DNA of 64,000 nucleotides from Stappia sp. (lineage in GTDB: Bacteria > Pseudomonadota > Alphaproteobacteria > Rhizobiales > Stappiaceae): positions 186,001-250,000 of the forward strand of contig NZ_CP157793.1 in the NCBI RefSeq assembly GCF_040110915.1, given 5' to 3'. The notes beneath the pieces were generated by a model. It was not told where the DNA came from. It made no database searches and saw only the letters and a list, made by a program, of their open reading frames with translations. This document shows, piece after piece, positions 55,478 through 63,531 of the stretch; the stretch's first letter is position 1; each line of letters begins with the position of its first letter. The position numbers and the translations under genes are program-made.

Positions 55478-56671
55478 ATGATCGGGAATGGAAGGTGGCT
55501 CGGGTTCTGCGCCGCGATGGCGATGGCGCTCGTATCGACGCAAGGTCGCGCGGCGGAACCGCTGAAGCTTGGCGGCATGGTCTCCCTGACCGGGACCGGC
55601 GCCTCCATCGGCAAGGTGGCGGAGATCGGCTGGCGCATGGCGGTGGAGGACATCAACGCCCAAGGCGGCATCGCGGGGCGGCCGGTGGAGTTCATTCTGG
55701 CCGACACGCTGACGGATCCGACCCATGCGGTCGGCGAGGCGCGGCGGCTGATCGAGAACGAGCGGATCGCGGCGATGGTCGGCCCGGTGACCAGTCAGGA
55801 GGTGATCCCGGTGACCGCCGTCACGACGGCGGCGAACCTGGCGCAGATCACGGCGGCGTCCTCGGCGACGCTGACGCCCCAGGCCGCGCCCTATCATTTC
55901 TCCAACTCGCCCACCGGTCTCGCGCAGATGATCCCCAACATCGATTATGCGCTCGATGTTCTGGGACTGACCAGACTGGCGATCATCTCCGACAATGGCG
56001 GCATGTCGAAGGATGCCGTCGCGCAGATGATCCGCTATCTGGAAACGCGCGAGCTGGAGCCGGTCGAGGTGCAGGAATTCGCCTTCCGCACGGAGGACAT
56101 GACGCCGCAGCTGTTCTCCCTGCGCTCGAGCGGCGCGGAGGCCGTGCTGATCATCAACTCGCTCGGAGACGATGCCCGCAAGTTCCTGCAGAACCGAGAT
56201 GAAATCGGGTGGGACGTGCCGGTGTTCGGCAGTCTGACGATGACCAATTTCGCCGTCGGAAACGCCAGGGTTCTCGGCGAGGAGGCCTTCGACGGTGTCC
56301 GCAGCGTGCAATTCGTCGGCATGACCTATTGCGAGGGGGATCCGGTCGGGGCCTCCGACTATGCAAGGTTCGACAAGCGCGCGAAGGACACGGTGAGCGA
56401 TCTCGAGCGGCTCGGCGGCAGTTCCTCGATCATCCCCTACTACATCGAGCCCTTCATCCTGAAGGCGGCGATCGAAGGGGCCGGTTCGACCGACGGCGAC
56501 CGGATCGCCGCCTGGATCGAGGCCAATGCGTCCTCGATGGACAACATGCTGGGAACTTTCGAGGCCAGCAGCGAAACCCATTTCCTGCCGTCGTCGGAAA
56601 CGCTGACGGTGGTCGAGGATGCCTTCGCGCCGCGCGAGGACGGGCTGACCCGACGCGCCCACTGCGACTGA
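55478..56671 (+). CDS. ABC transporter substrate-binding protein (Leu/Ile/Val type)
   Basis: A 397-residue periplasmic binding protein. Signal peptide about 1-25 (GFCAAMAMALVSTQGRAA). Type I periplasmic fold: LKLGGMVSLTGTGASIGKVAEIGWRMAVEDINAQGG at the start, and IAAMVGPVTSQEVIPVTAVTT in the ligand cleft. A very strong ribosome site (AAGGAGGAAG) suggests high expression. It completes the importer formed by the genes at 41168-44580. Binding-pocket residues do not identify the ligand; a steroid-derived acid is suggested by context only. A strong terminator follows. Confidence 0.9.
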   Translation: MIGNGRWLGFCAAMAMALVSTQGRAAEPLKLGGMVSLTGTGASIGKVAEIGWRMAVEDINAQGGIAGRPVEFILADTLTDPTHAVGEARRLIENERIAAMVGPVTSQEVIPVTAVTTAANLAQITAASSATLTPQAAPYHFSNSPTGLAQMIPNIDYALDVLGLTRLAIISDNGGMSKDAVAQMIRYLETRELEPVEVQEFAFRTEDMTPQLFSLRSSGAEAVLIINSLGDDARKFLQNRDEIGWDVPVFGSLTMTNFAVGNARVLGEEAFDGVRSVQFVGMTYCEGDPVGASDYARFDKRAKDTVSDLERLGGSSSIIPYYIEPFILKAAIEGAGSTDGDRIAAWIEANASSMDNMLGTFEASSETHFLPSSETLTVVEDAFAPREDGLTRRAHCD

Positions 56672-56709
56672 CGGAAACCCACGGGCACGGCCGTGCCAGA
56701 CCGGGAGGA

Positions 56710-56735
56710 GGGCCGCCGCCAGGCGGCCCTTTTTT
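56710..56735 (+). terminator. Rho-independent terminator after the binding protein gene
   Basis: GGGCCGCC (56710-56717), loop GCCA, GGCGGCCC (56722-56729), then six T. Confidence 0.85.
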
Positions 56736-56832
56736 GTGTGCCCGCATTCGCATGTGTCGGCATCCGAACGCGCGGGGCATGCGCGCGCCGCGCGCAGCGG
56801 CGCCGGATTGCGCGCCGTCGGTCAAGGCTCCA

Positions 56833-56848
56833 TCCTGCATATGGACGA
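56833..56848. promoter_or_regulatory. Operator, weak copy (site F)
   Basis: TCCTGC-ATAT-GGACGA: one perfect half-site GGACGA followed by TG as in sites A, C and D, the other half matching 4 of 6. It is 61 bases before the fused acyl-CoA dehydrogenase gene and just after a terminator, where a new promoter is expected. Confidence 0.35.
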
Positions 56849-56908
56849 TGCGGCACGGCGTCCGGCGTGGCTGATGGACGGTGGAACAAGGCAGATCCGG
56901 GAAGACCC

Positions 56909-59278
56909 ATGGACACGCTATCGAGCGATGAACACACGATGATCCGAGATGCGGTGGCGCGCTTTCTGGAGCGCTCCGGCGGGCTGGAGCCGGCGGCCCG
57001 GGTCTCGGACGGCGGCGAGGCGGGCGCCGTGTGGCGGGGGCTGGCCGCGGAGTTGCAGGTCACCGCCGTCGGCCTGCCCGACGCATGCGGCGGCCTGGGT
57101 CCCGACATGCGCGCGCTGGTCGCGGTCGCGCGGGAACTGGGCAGGGTGCTGACGCCGGTTCCTTACGTGAGCACGGTGGCGGTCGCCGGGCAGATCCTGG
57201 CGGCGGCGACGCCGGGCGCGGGCCGCGATTCGTGGCTGTCGCGGATCGCGGAGGGACGCCTGCGCGCCGTGGTCCCGCAGGGCGGCACGCGCGCCGGCGA
57301 TTGCTGGGACACGTCCCCCTTTCACGCCGAGCGCGCCGGCGAGACCTATGTGCTGGCGGGCCGGGGCGGTCCGTTCGCCGATCTGATGGAGGCGGATCTG
57401 GTGCTGGTCCCGGCGCTCTGCGCGGGCGAACCGCTGCTCTTCGCGCTCGACGCCGAGGCGCTGGCGGACCGCCGCGAGGCCTGCGCGCCCATGGACGCGA
57501 CGCAGCCGACGGGCCGGCTGCGCCTGGACGGCCTGCGCCTCACCGCCAGTGCCGTTCTGGACGCAGGCGCCGGTTTCCGGCGCCGGTGCCGGGAGGCGAA
57601 CGACCGGGCGCGGCTCGCCCGCGCGGCCGAGATGAGCGGCGCGGCGCGCGGCGCCTTCACGCTGACACGCGACTATATCGCCGAGCGTCGCCAGTTCGGC
57701 CGCACCATTGCCTCCTATCAGGCGATCAAGCATCGGATGGCGGATCTCTTCGTCCGGTTGAACCGGGTGGATGCGCTGATCGACGGCGCGGCGCTGGCGT
57801 TCGACCGTCTCGACGGCGGAGCCGGCACGGGCGACGGGGATGCGGCGGCGGTCGCGGGAGCCGAGGCCCGCGTCGCCCAGGCGATGGCCTGCGAGGCCCT
57901 GTTCGCCGCAAGTGCCGAGGCAATCCAGCTTCACGGCGGCGTCGGCATGACCTGGGAGTATGCGCCGCATCTGTTCTTCAAGCGCGCCACCGCCATGCGG
58001 GCCCTGTGCGGTCCCCCGGAGGCTGCATTCCGGGCGTGCGGCGGGGATCTGATCGACCGGCGGCTTTCCGCGCTTCCGCTCGGCGGGGCCGAGGGCGGCG
58101 GCGAGGCCGCGCTGCGCAAGGCGGTGGCCATCTGGATGGCGGACAACCTCACCGGCGATTTCGCGCCTCTGCGCGGGCGCGGCGGAGCCGGCGACGGCGA
58201 TGCCCTCCCGGACTTGCGAAAGGCCTGGGAGCGGCGTCTGGCGGCGGGCGGCTGGACCTGTCTGGGCGTGCCGAAGGCGCTCGGCGGGCGCGGCATGTCG
58301 GTGCGCGATCAGGTGATCTTCAACGAGGAATATGCCCGGGCGGGCGGCCCGGGGCGTCTGGGGCACATCGGAGAGGGGCTGCTGGCGCCGACACTTGCCG
58401 CCTTCGGGACGCAGGACCAGAAGGCGCGCTTCCTGCCCGGGATCCTGCAGGGCACTGTCTTCTGGGCGCAGGGCTATTCGGAGCCGGGGGCCGGGTCGGA
58501 TCTTGCGAGCCTGCGCACCCGGGCCCGCCGCGATCCTGCGTCCGGGGACTGGATCGTGGACGGACAGAAGACCTGGACCTCGCTCGCGCATCTTTCCGAC
58601 TGGATCTTCGTGCTGGCCCGGGCCGAGGAAGGATCGCGCGGCCGCGACGGCCTGATCCTGCTGCTGATGCCCCTCGACCAGCCGGGGATCGACATCCGGC
58701 CGATCCGGCAGATCAACGGCGGCCGCGAGTTCAACGAGGTCTTCTTCGACGCCGCCGTGGCGCGCAAGGAAGACGCGGTGGGGGCGCCGGGCGAGGGCTG
58801 GTCCATCGCCATGGCGTTGCTCGGCTTCGAGCGCGGCATCTCGACCCTGGGTCAGCAAATGGGCTTCGCGCGCGAACTGGAGGCGATCGTCGCGCTGGCG
58901 CGCCGGGTGGCCGAGCCCATGCAGCATGCCGAGGCGCTGGGGCGCGCCTGGGCCGGATTGCGGGCGATGCGCCACGGCGCCTTGCAGATCCTCGGCGCGG
59001 CCGAGCGCGGCGAGGCGGGGGCCGAGGCCCTTGGCTACAAATACGACTGGTCGAACTGGCATCGCGGGCTTGGCGAACTGGCCATGGACGTTCTGGGGCC
59101 GGAGGCGGCCGCGCACGCGACAGAGCCCGAGATCGCCCGCCTGCAGCAGATGTATCTGTTCTCCAGAGCCGAGACGATCTACGGCGGCACCAACGAGATC
59201 CAGTTGAATATCATTGCGGAACAGGGCCTTGGCATGCCGCGCGAGCCGCGTGGACAGGCCCGGGGCGCGCCGCGATGA
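56909..59278 (+). CDS. Fused double acyl-CoA dehydrogenase
   Basis: A 789-residue protein made of two acyl-CoA dehydrogenase units. Residues 1-about 385 lack a catalytic Glu motif but keep ERRQFGRTIASYQAIKHRMA and QLHGGVGMTWEYAPHLFFKRA (partner type). About 395-789 is catalytic type with YSEPGAGSDLASL, a Glu in LGFERGIST, and IYGGTNEIQLNIIAEQGLG. This equals the two separate genes at 46754 and 45578 joined in one chain, in partner-then-catalytic order, and parallels alpha2-beta2 steroid acyl-CoA dehydrogenases. ATG 56909 follows GGGAAGA. Probably acts on HIP-CoA-derived or later ring intermediates. Confidence 0.87.
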   Translation: MDTLSSDEHTMIRDAVARFLERSGGLEPAARVSDGGEAGAVWRGLAAELQVTAVGLPDACGGLGPDMRALVAVARELGRVLTPVPYVSTVAVAGQILAAATPGAGRDSWLSRIAEGRLRAVVPQGGTRAGDCWDTSPFHAERAGETYVLAGRGGPFADLMEADLVLVPALCAGEPLLFALDAEALADRREACAPMDATQPTGRLRLDGLRLTASAVLDAGAGFRRRCREANDRARLARAAEMSGAARGAFTLTRDYIAERRQFGRTIASYQAIKHRMADLFVRLNRVDALIDGAALAFDRLDGGAGTGDGDAAAVAGAEARVAQAMACEALFAASAEAIQLHGGVGMTWEYAPHLFFKRATAMRALCGPPEAAFRACGGDLIDRRLSALPLGGAEGGGEAALRKAVAIWMADNLTGDFAPLRGRGGAGDGDALPDLRKAWERRLAAGGWTCLGVPKALGGRGMSVRDQVIFNEEYARAGGPGRLGHIGEGLLAPTLAAFGTQDQKARFLPGILQGTVFWAQGYSEPGAGSDLASLRTRARRDPASGDWIVDGQKTWTSLAHLSDWIFVLARAEEGSRGRDGLILLLMPLDQPGIDIRPIRQINGGREFNEVFFDAAVARKEDAVGAPGEGWSIAMALLGFERGISTLGQQMGFARELEAIVALARRVAEPMQHAEALGRAWAGLRAMRHGALQILGAAERGEAGAEALGYKYDWSNWHRGLGELAMDVLGPEAAAHATEPEIARLQQMYLFSRAETIYGGTNEIQLNIIAEQGLGMPREPRGQARGAPR

Positions 59279-59389
59279 CGGGGTGCCACGGCGCGGGCGG
59301 AGGAGCGACGGAGCACCGGGGGTGGGGCTCGGGGCGGCGCGGCATGGCTCATGACACATGACGAAACGAGATCGCAGGAAGGGAGCGAA

Positions 59390-60148
59390 ATGACGGGGGA
59401 TTTCAGGGGAAAAGTGGTTGCCGTCACCGGGGCGGCGCATGGCATCGGCCGGGCGATCGCGCTCGGGTTCGCGGCCGAACAGTCGGATCTGGCCTTGCTC
59501 GACCGCGACGGCGAGGCCCTGATGGCGACGGCGGAGGAGGCGCGGGCGCGCGGCGCGCGGGTCATGGTGATCGAGGGCGATCTGCTGGACCGGGCGCATG
59601 TCGCCGCCGGCTTCGCGCGGATCGAGACGGAGCTCGGGCCGGTGCACACGCTGGTCAACAATCTCGGCCAGACGGCGCGGGAACGCTACTCCGAGTTCTA
59701 TCTGGCGGAAGGCGACACGCTGGATTTCGTGATCGATATCTCGCTCGGCGCCACGCTGCATTGCTCGCGCCAGGTGGTGCCGGGGATGCGGGCGCGCGGA
59801 GCGGGGCGGATCATCTCGATATCGTCGGACTCCGCCCTCAACGGCGATATCGGAACCGTCGACTATGCGGCGGCCAAGTCCGGGGTGCTCGGCTTCACCC
59901 GCGCGCTCGCCCGCGAACTGGGGCCGCACAAGGTGACGGTCAACGCGATCTGCCCCGGTCCCACCAACACGCGCGCGATGCAGCGCATCCCCAAGGACGC
60001 CTATGAGCGCGCCCGCGACGCGATCCCCCTGGGCGAACTCTGCGAGCCGGAGGACATCGCCAACGCGGCGGTGTTTCTGGCCAGCGACAAGGCCCGCTGC
60101 ATCACCGGCCAGACGCTCGTCGTGAACGGGGGGCGCGTCTTCAACTGA
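59390..60148 (+). CDS. Short-chain dehydrogenase/reductase
   Basis: A 252-residue SDR: VTGAAHGIGRAIALGF, NNLG in place of NNAG, Ser in SISSDSAL, Tyr-x3-Lys in YAAAKSG. ATG 59390 follows AGGAAGGGAG. The C-terminus ITGQTLVVNGGRVFN is typical of the 3-oxoacyl reductase type. It belongs to the co-directional run 56909-64000. Substrate presumably a hydroxyacyl-CoA of the pathway. Confidence 0.87.
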   Translation: MTGDFRGKVVAVTGAAHGIGRAIALGFAAEQSDLALLDRDGEALMATAEEARARGARVMVIEGDLLDRAHVAAGFARIETELGPVHTLVNNLGQTARERYSEFYLAEGDTLDFVIDISLGATLHCSRQVVPGMRARGAGRIISISSDSALNGDIGTVDYAAAKSGVLGFTRALARELGPHKVTVNAICPGPTNTRAMQRIPKDAYERARDAIPLGELCEPEDIANAAVFLASDKARCITGQTLVVNGGRVFN

Positions 60149-60229
60149 GGGCGTGCGAACTGAGGGCGGGCGGTCCGGCGATGCGCTGCCGACACATGAA
60201 GACACCGGGGGAGACGGGGACATGAGGCG

Positions 60230-61342
60230 ATGGAGATGATCGGGCAAGGGCTGGAAACACGCCTCACGCGGGCGCTCGGGTGCCGCTATCCGGTGGTTCA
60301 AACGGCGATGGGATGGGTGGCCGACCCGAACCTCGTGGCGGCGACGACCAATGCCGGCGGGTTCGGCTTTCTGGCCGCCGCCTCGATCCCGCCGGGGGAA
60401 ATCGACGCCGCGATCGCCGCCGTCAAGGCGGCCACGGACGGTCCGTTCGGGGTCAACTTCCACATGTTCCAGCCCAATGCGGAGGAAGTGATCGAGGCGA
60501 TCCTGCGGCACCGGGTGCGCGCGGTGAGCTACGGGCGCGGCCCGGACGCGGCGACCATCGCCCGGTTCCGCGATGCCGGGATCGAGTGCATGCCGACCGT
60601 CGGTGCGGTGAAACACGCCGTGCGGGCGGTTGAACTGGGCGCCAGCATCATCACCGTGCAGGGCGGGGAAGGGGGCGGGCATACCGGATCGGTGCCGACC
60701 TCGCTGCTTCTGCCGCAGGTGCTCGATGCCGTCGACGTGCCGGTGGTCGCCGCCGGCGGCTTCTACGACGGGCGGGGGCTGGCCGCCGCGCTCGCCTGGG
60801 GCGCGGACGGCATCGCCATGGGCACCCGCTTTCTCCTGACCCGGGAAAGCCCGGTGCATCCGGAAACGCTCGCCCGCTACCTCAAGACCGCCGATCCGGC
60901 GGCGATCCGGGTGTCGAAGGCGGTCGACGGTCTGCCGCAGCGCTTTATCGACAACGAGGAACTGCGCCGCATGGAAGGGATGCGCGCCCCGGCGCGCTTC
61001 GTCGCCAGCCTGCGTCATGCCCTGTCCTGGGGGCGCGCGCAGGGGATGGGGCATGCCGACATGCTGCGGCTGGCGCTGCGCGCCTTCCGGGCCGGCGACG
61101 CGGGCTTCGCCGCCACCGTGATGGCCCCGAACCTGCCGCGCCTGGTGGAACAGGGTCTCGTCGCCGGCAACACCCGGGGCGGGCTGCTGCCCTCCGGGCA
61201 GGTCGCGGCGCTGATCGGCGAGCTGCAAAGCTGCGAGGCGCTGATCGCCGGGATTGTCACGCAGGCGATGCAACGGCTGGCCGCCTTGCGGCGGATGGAT
61301 CCCGGCCCCTGCGACGCGCCGGAACGGGGAGCGATGGCATGA
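60230..61342 (+). CDS. ipdC: IpdC-like flavin-dependent reductase (nitronate monooxygenase family)
   Basis: A 370-residue FMN protein of the nitronate monooxygenase fold. PVVQTAMGWVADPNLVAATTNAGGFGFLA near the N-terminus, QGGEGGGHTGSVPTSLLLP for FMN phosphate binding, and AGGFYDGRGLAAALAWGADGIAMGTRFLLT. These stretches closely resemble mycobacterial IpdC, which introduces a ring double bond in HIP-derived CoA esters. ATG 60230. The stop overlaps the EchA20-like gene (ATGA), as expected for a pathway operon. Confidence 0.87.
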   Translation: MEMIGQGLETRLTRALGCRYPVVQTAMGWVADPNLVAATTNAGGFGFLAAASIPPGEIDAAIAAVKAATDGPFGVNFHMFQPNAEEVIEAILRHRVRAVSYGRGPDAATIARFRDAGIECMPTVGAVKHAVRAVELGASIITVQGGEGGGHTGSVPTSLLLPQVLDAVDVPVVAAGGFYDGRGLAAALAWGADGIAMGTRFLLTRESPVHPETLARYLKTADPAAIRVSKAVDGLPQRFIDNEELRRMEGMRAPARFVASLRHALSWGRAQGMGHADMLRLALRAFRAGDAGFAATVMAPNLPRLVEQGLVAGNTRGGLLPSGQVAALIGELQSCEALIAGIVTQAMQRLAALRRMDPGPCDAPERGAMA

Positions 61343-62109
61343 GCACGCCCTTTGCCGTGGAGGTCGCCGACCATATCGGCGAAATCGTTTTGAACCGACC
61401 GCCGGTCAATGCCTTCGACAGCGCCGGCTGGGCCGCGCTGGCGCGAGCGGTCGACGCGCTGAACGCCGATCCCCGGGTGCGGGTGCTTCTGATCCGCGCG
61501 GAGGGGCGCGGGTTCTGCGCCGGCGTCGACATCAAGGAATTGCAGCGCCATCCGGAGCGGATCGTCGAGGTCAACCGGGGCAATTACGACACGTTCCGCG
61601 CCATCCACCGGGGGCGGGTGCCGGCGATCGCCGCCGCCCATGGCTATGTGCTCGGCGGCGGGATCGGCATCTGCGGCGCGGCGGATATCGTGCTTGCGTC
61701 GGAGTGCGCCAGCTTTGGCGTGCCGGAGGTGGACCGCGGGGCGCTGGGCGGCGGTGCGCATCTGCGGCGCCTGTTTCCGCTGCAGAAGGTGCGGCGGATG
61801 TATTTCACCGGCGAGCCGGTCGACGCGCGCGAGGCGTATCGCCTGGGCGGCATCGAGGCGGTTCTGCCCCGGGACGAGCTTGCCGGCGCCGCGCGGGCGC
61901 TGGCGGAGAAGATCGCCGCCAAGAGCCCGACGATGATCGCGCTGGCCAAGGAGGCCCTCAACGGGGTGGAGGCGACCGATCTCGAGGCGCACTACCGCTG
62001 GGAGCAGGGCTTCACCGCGCAGGCCTATCTGATGGCCGATTCCCAGGCGGCCCGCGATGCCTTCGTCGCCGAGGGCCGTCCCGCCGATTTCTCGAAGACC
62101 CGAGGATGA
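61339..62109 (+). CDS. echA20: EchA20-like ring-opening hydrolase
   Basis: A 256-residue crotonase-fold enzyme. RAEGRGFCAGVDIKELQR, VNRGNYDTFRAIHRG, HGYVLGGGIGICGAADIV and FGVPEVDRGALGGGAHL closely match EchA20, which hydrolyses ring D of the bicyclic HIEC-CoA. The first classical Glu position is Gly while the second (VPEV) is kept, as expected for this subfamily. Translation starts within the ipdC stop. The IpdF-like gene begins 6 bases after its end. Confidence 0.88.
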   Translation: MSTPFAVEVADHIGEIVLNRPPVNAFDSAGWAALARAVDALNADPRVRVLLIRAEGRGFCAGVDIKELQRHPERIVEVNRGNYDTFRAIHRGRVPAIAAAHGYVLGGGIGICGAADIVLASECASFGVPEVDRGALGGGAHLRRLFPLQKVRRMYFTGEPVDAREAYRLGGIEAVLPRDELAGAARALAEKIAAKSPTMIALAKEALNGVEATDLEAHYRWEQGFTAQAYLMADSQAARDAFVAEGRPADFSKTRG

Positions 62110-62115
62110 CCCGAC

Positions 62116-62931
62116 ATGGATCTTGATACTTCGCCTGACCGCGCCCCGGCCGTCGCCCCGCCGTATGTTCCCGGCCATGGACTGCTCGCGGGACGGTCGG
62201 TTCTGATCACCGCCGCCGCCGGACAGGGCATTGGCTTCGCCACCGCCCGCCGCGCGCTGGAAGAAGGCGCGCGGGCGCTGACCATCTCCGACATTCATCC
62301 GCGCCGCCTCGAGGAGGCGGTGGCGACCTTGCAGGAGATCGCGCCGCAGACCCCGGTGGCCGGCCAACTCGCCGATGTCACCGTCGAGGAGCAGGTGCAG
62401 GGCCTGATCGGCAAGGCCGACGCGGCGATGGAGGGCATCGACGTGCTCGTCAACAATGCCGGTCTGGGCGGCGTCAAACCGGTCGTGGAGATGACCGACG
62501 AGGACTGGCACCGGGTGCTCGACGTGACGCTGAACGGCACCTTCCGCATGACCCGCGCGGGATTGCGGGCGATGATGTCCCGCCGGCGCGGCACCATCGT
62601 CAACAACGCCTCGGTGCTCGGCTGGCGGGCGCAGAAGGGGCAGGCGCATTACGCCGCCGCCAAGGCGGGGGTGATGGCGCTGACGCGCTGCAGCGCGCTT
62701 GAAGCGGCGGAGCACGGCATTCGCGTCAACGCCGTCTCCCCCTCCATCGCCATGCATGACTTCCTCAAACGCTCGGCGCCCGAGGAGGTGCTGTCTCAGC
62801 TTGCGGCGCGCGAGGCCTTCGGCCGGGCCGCCGAGGTCTGGGAGGTGGCCAATGTGATCATGTTCCTGGCCAGCGACTATGCCTCCTACATGGTCGGCGA
62901 AGTGGTCTCCGTGTCCAGTCAGCACGCGTGA
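62116..62931 (+). CDS. ipdF: IpdF-like short-chain dehydrogenase
   Basis: A 271-residue SDR with long N-terminal lead. LITAAAGQGIGFATARRALEEGA (cofactor), NNAGLGGVKPVVEMTDEDWHRVLDV, NNASVLGWRAQKGQAHYAAAKAGVMALTRCSALEAAEHGIRVNAVSPSIA and FLASDYASYMVGEVVSVSSQH. These almost read as mycobacterial IpdF, which oxidises the 5-hydroxyl of the HIP-derived CoA ester. ATG 62116. Catalytic Ser, Tyr and Lys are in place. Confidence 0.9.
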   Translation: MDLDTSPDRAPAVAPPYVPGHGLLAGRSVLITAAAGQGIGFATARRALEEGARALTISDIHPRRLEEAVATLQEIAPQTPVAGQLADVTVEEQVQGLIGKADAAMEGIDVLVNNAGLGGVKPVVEMTDEDWHRVLDVTLNGTFRMTRAGLRAMMSRRRGTIVNNASVLGWRAQKGQAHYAAAKAGVMALTRCSALEAAEHGIRVNAVSPSIAMHDFLKRSAPEEVLSQLAAREAFGRAAEVWEVANVIMFLASDYASYMVGEVVSVSSQHA

Positions 62932-62944
62932 GGGGGAAGAGCGC

Positions 62945-63412
62945 ATGACATTCCGTTTTCGCTCGGCCGACGAGGCCATCGCCGCCATCGGCCGCACGCT
63001 CGGTCCCAGCGATTGGCTGACCATCGACCAGGAGCGCATCAACCTGTTCGCGCAGGCCACCGGGGATTTCCAGTGGCTGCACGTGGATCCGCAGCGCGCG
63101 GCCGAGGGGCCGTTCGGCGGGACCATCGCCCACGGGTTCCTGTCGCTGTCGCTGACCAACCTGTTTCTGCCGGATCTCTTCATGCCGGACAATCTGGACT
63201 GGGGCGTGAACTATGGTCTCGACCGGGTGCGCTTTCCCGCGCCGGTGCCCGTCGGGTCGCGCATCCGCGCCCGTGGCGAGTTGCTCGACGCCAGGCCCGT
63301 CGGCGAGGGCGTGGTCCAGACGAAGGTGCGCATGGAGATCGAGGTCGAGGGCGGGGACAAGCCGGCCTGCGTGGCCGACACCCTCCAGCGCTATGCGTTT
63401 CTCGCGACCTGA
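62945..63412 (+). CDS. MaoC-family (R)-enoyl-CoA hydratase
   Basis: A 155-residue single hot-dog domain protein. The hydratase-2 motif is clear: FAQATGDFQWLHVDPQRAAEGPFGGTIAHGFLSLSL, with Asp and His in place for catalysis. Acts as a dimer on trans-2-enoyl-CoA. ATG 62945 follows GAGGGGGAAGAG. Position just before the IpdA-like gene suggests a role in the late, ring-opened acyl-CoA steps. Confidence 0.9.
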   Translation: MTFRFRSADEAIAAIGRTLGPSDWLTIDQERINLFAQATGDFQWLHVDPQRAAEGPFGGTIAHGFLSLSLTNLFLPDLFMPDNLDWGVNYGLDRVRFPAPVPVGSRIRARGELLDARPVGEGVVQTKVRMEIEVEGGDKPACVADTLQRYAFLAT

Positions 63413-63428
63413 GCTTTCGCTGTCGGGG

Positions 63429-63444
63429 TCGTCCTGTTGGACGA
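63429..63444. promoter_or_regulatory. Palindromic operator, perfect copy (site D)
   Basis: TCGTCC-TGTT-GGACGA, perfect arms, 88 bases before the IpdA-like gene and 17 bases after the MaoC gene stop. It marks a new promoter for ipdA and what follows. Confidence 0.7.
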
Positions 63445-63531
63445 TGAAGGAGACGCCGCGCGGCTCTAGCCTCTCCGGGACATGGCGGACGACCGTCCGC
63501 GAAACGACAACGGCGAGTACGGGTTCTGGGT

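Noticed and set aside
56918-61273. A 1451-codon open frame on the minus strand
   Set aside because: It lies opposite the fused dehydrogenase, SDR and ipdC genes, is rich in Arg, His and Gln as GC-rich antisense frames are, and matches no family.
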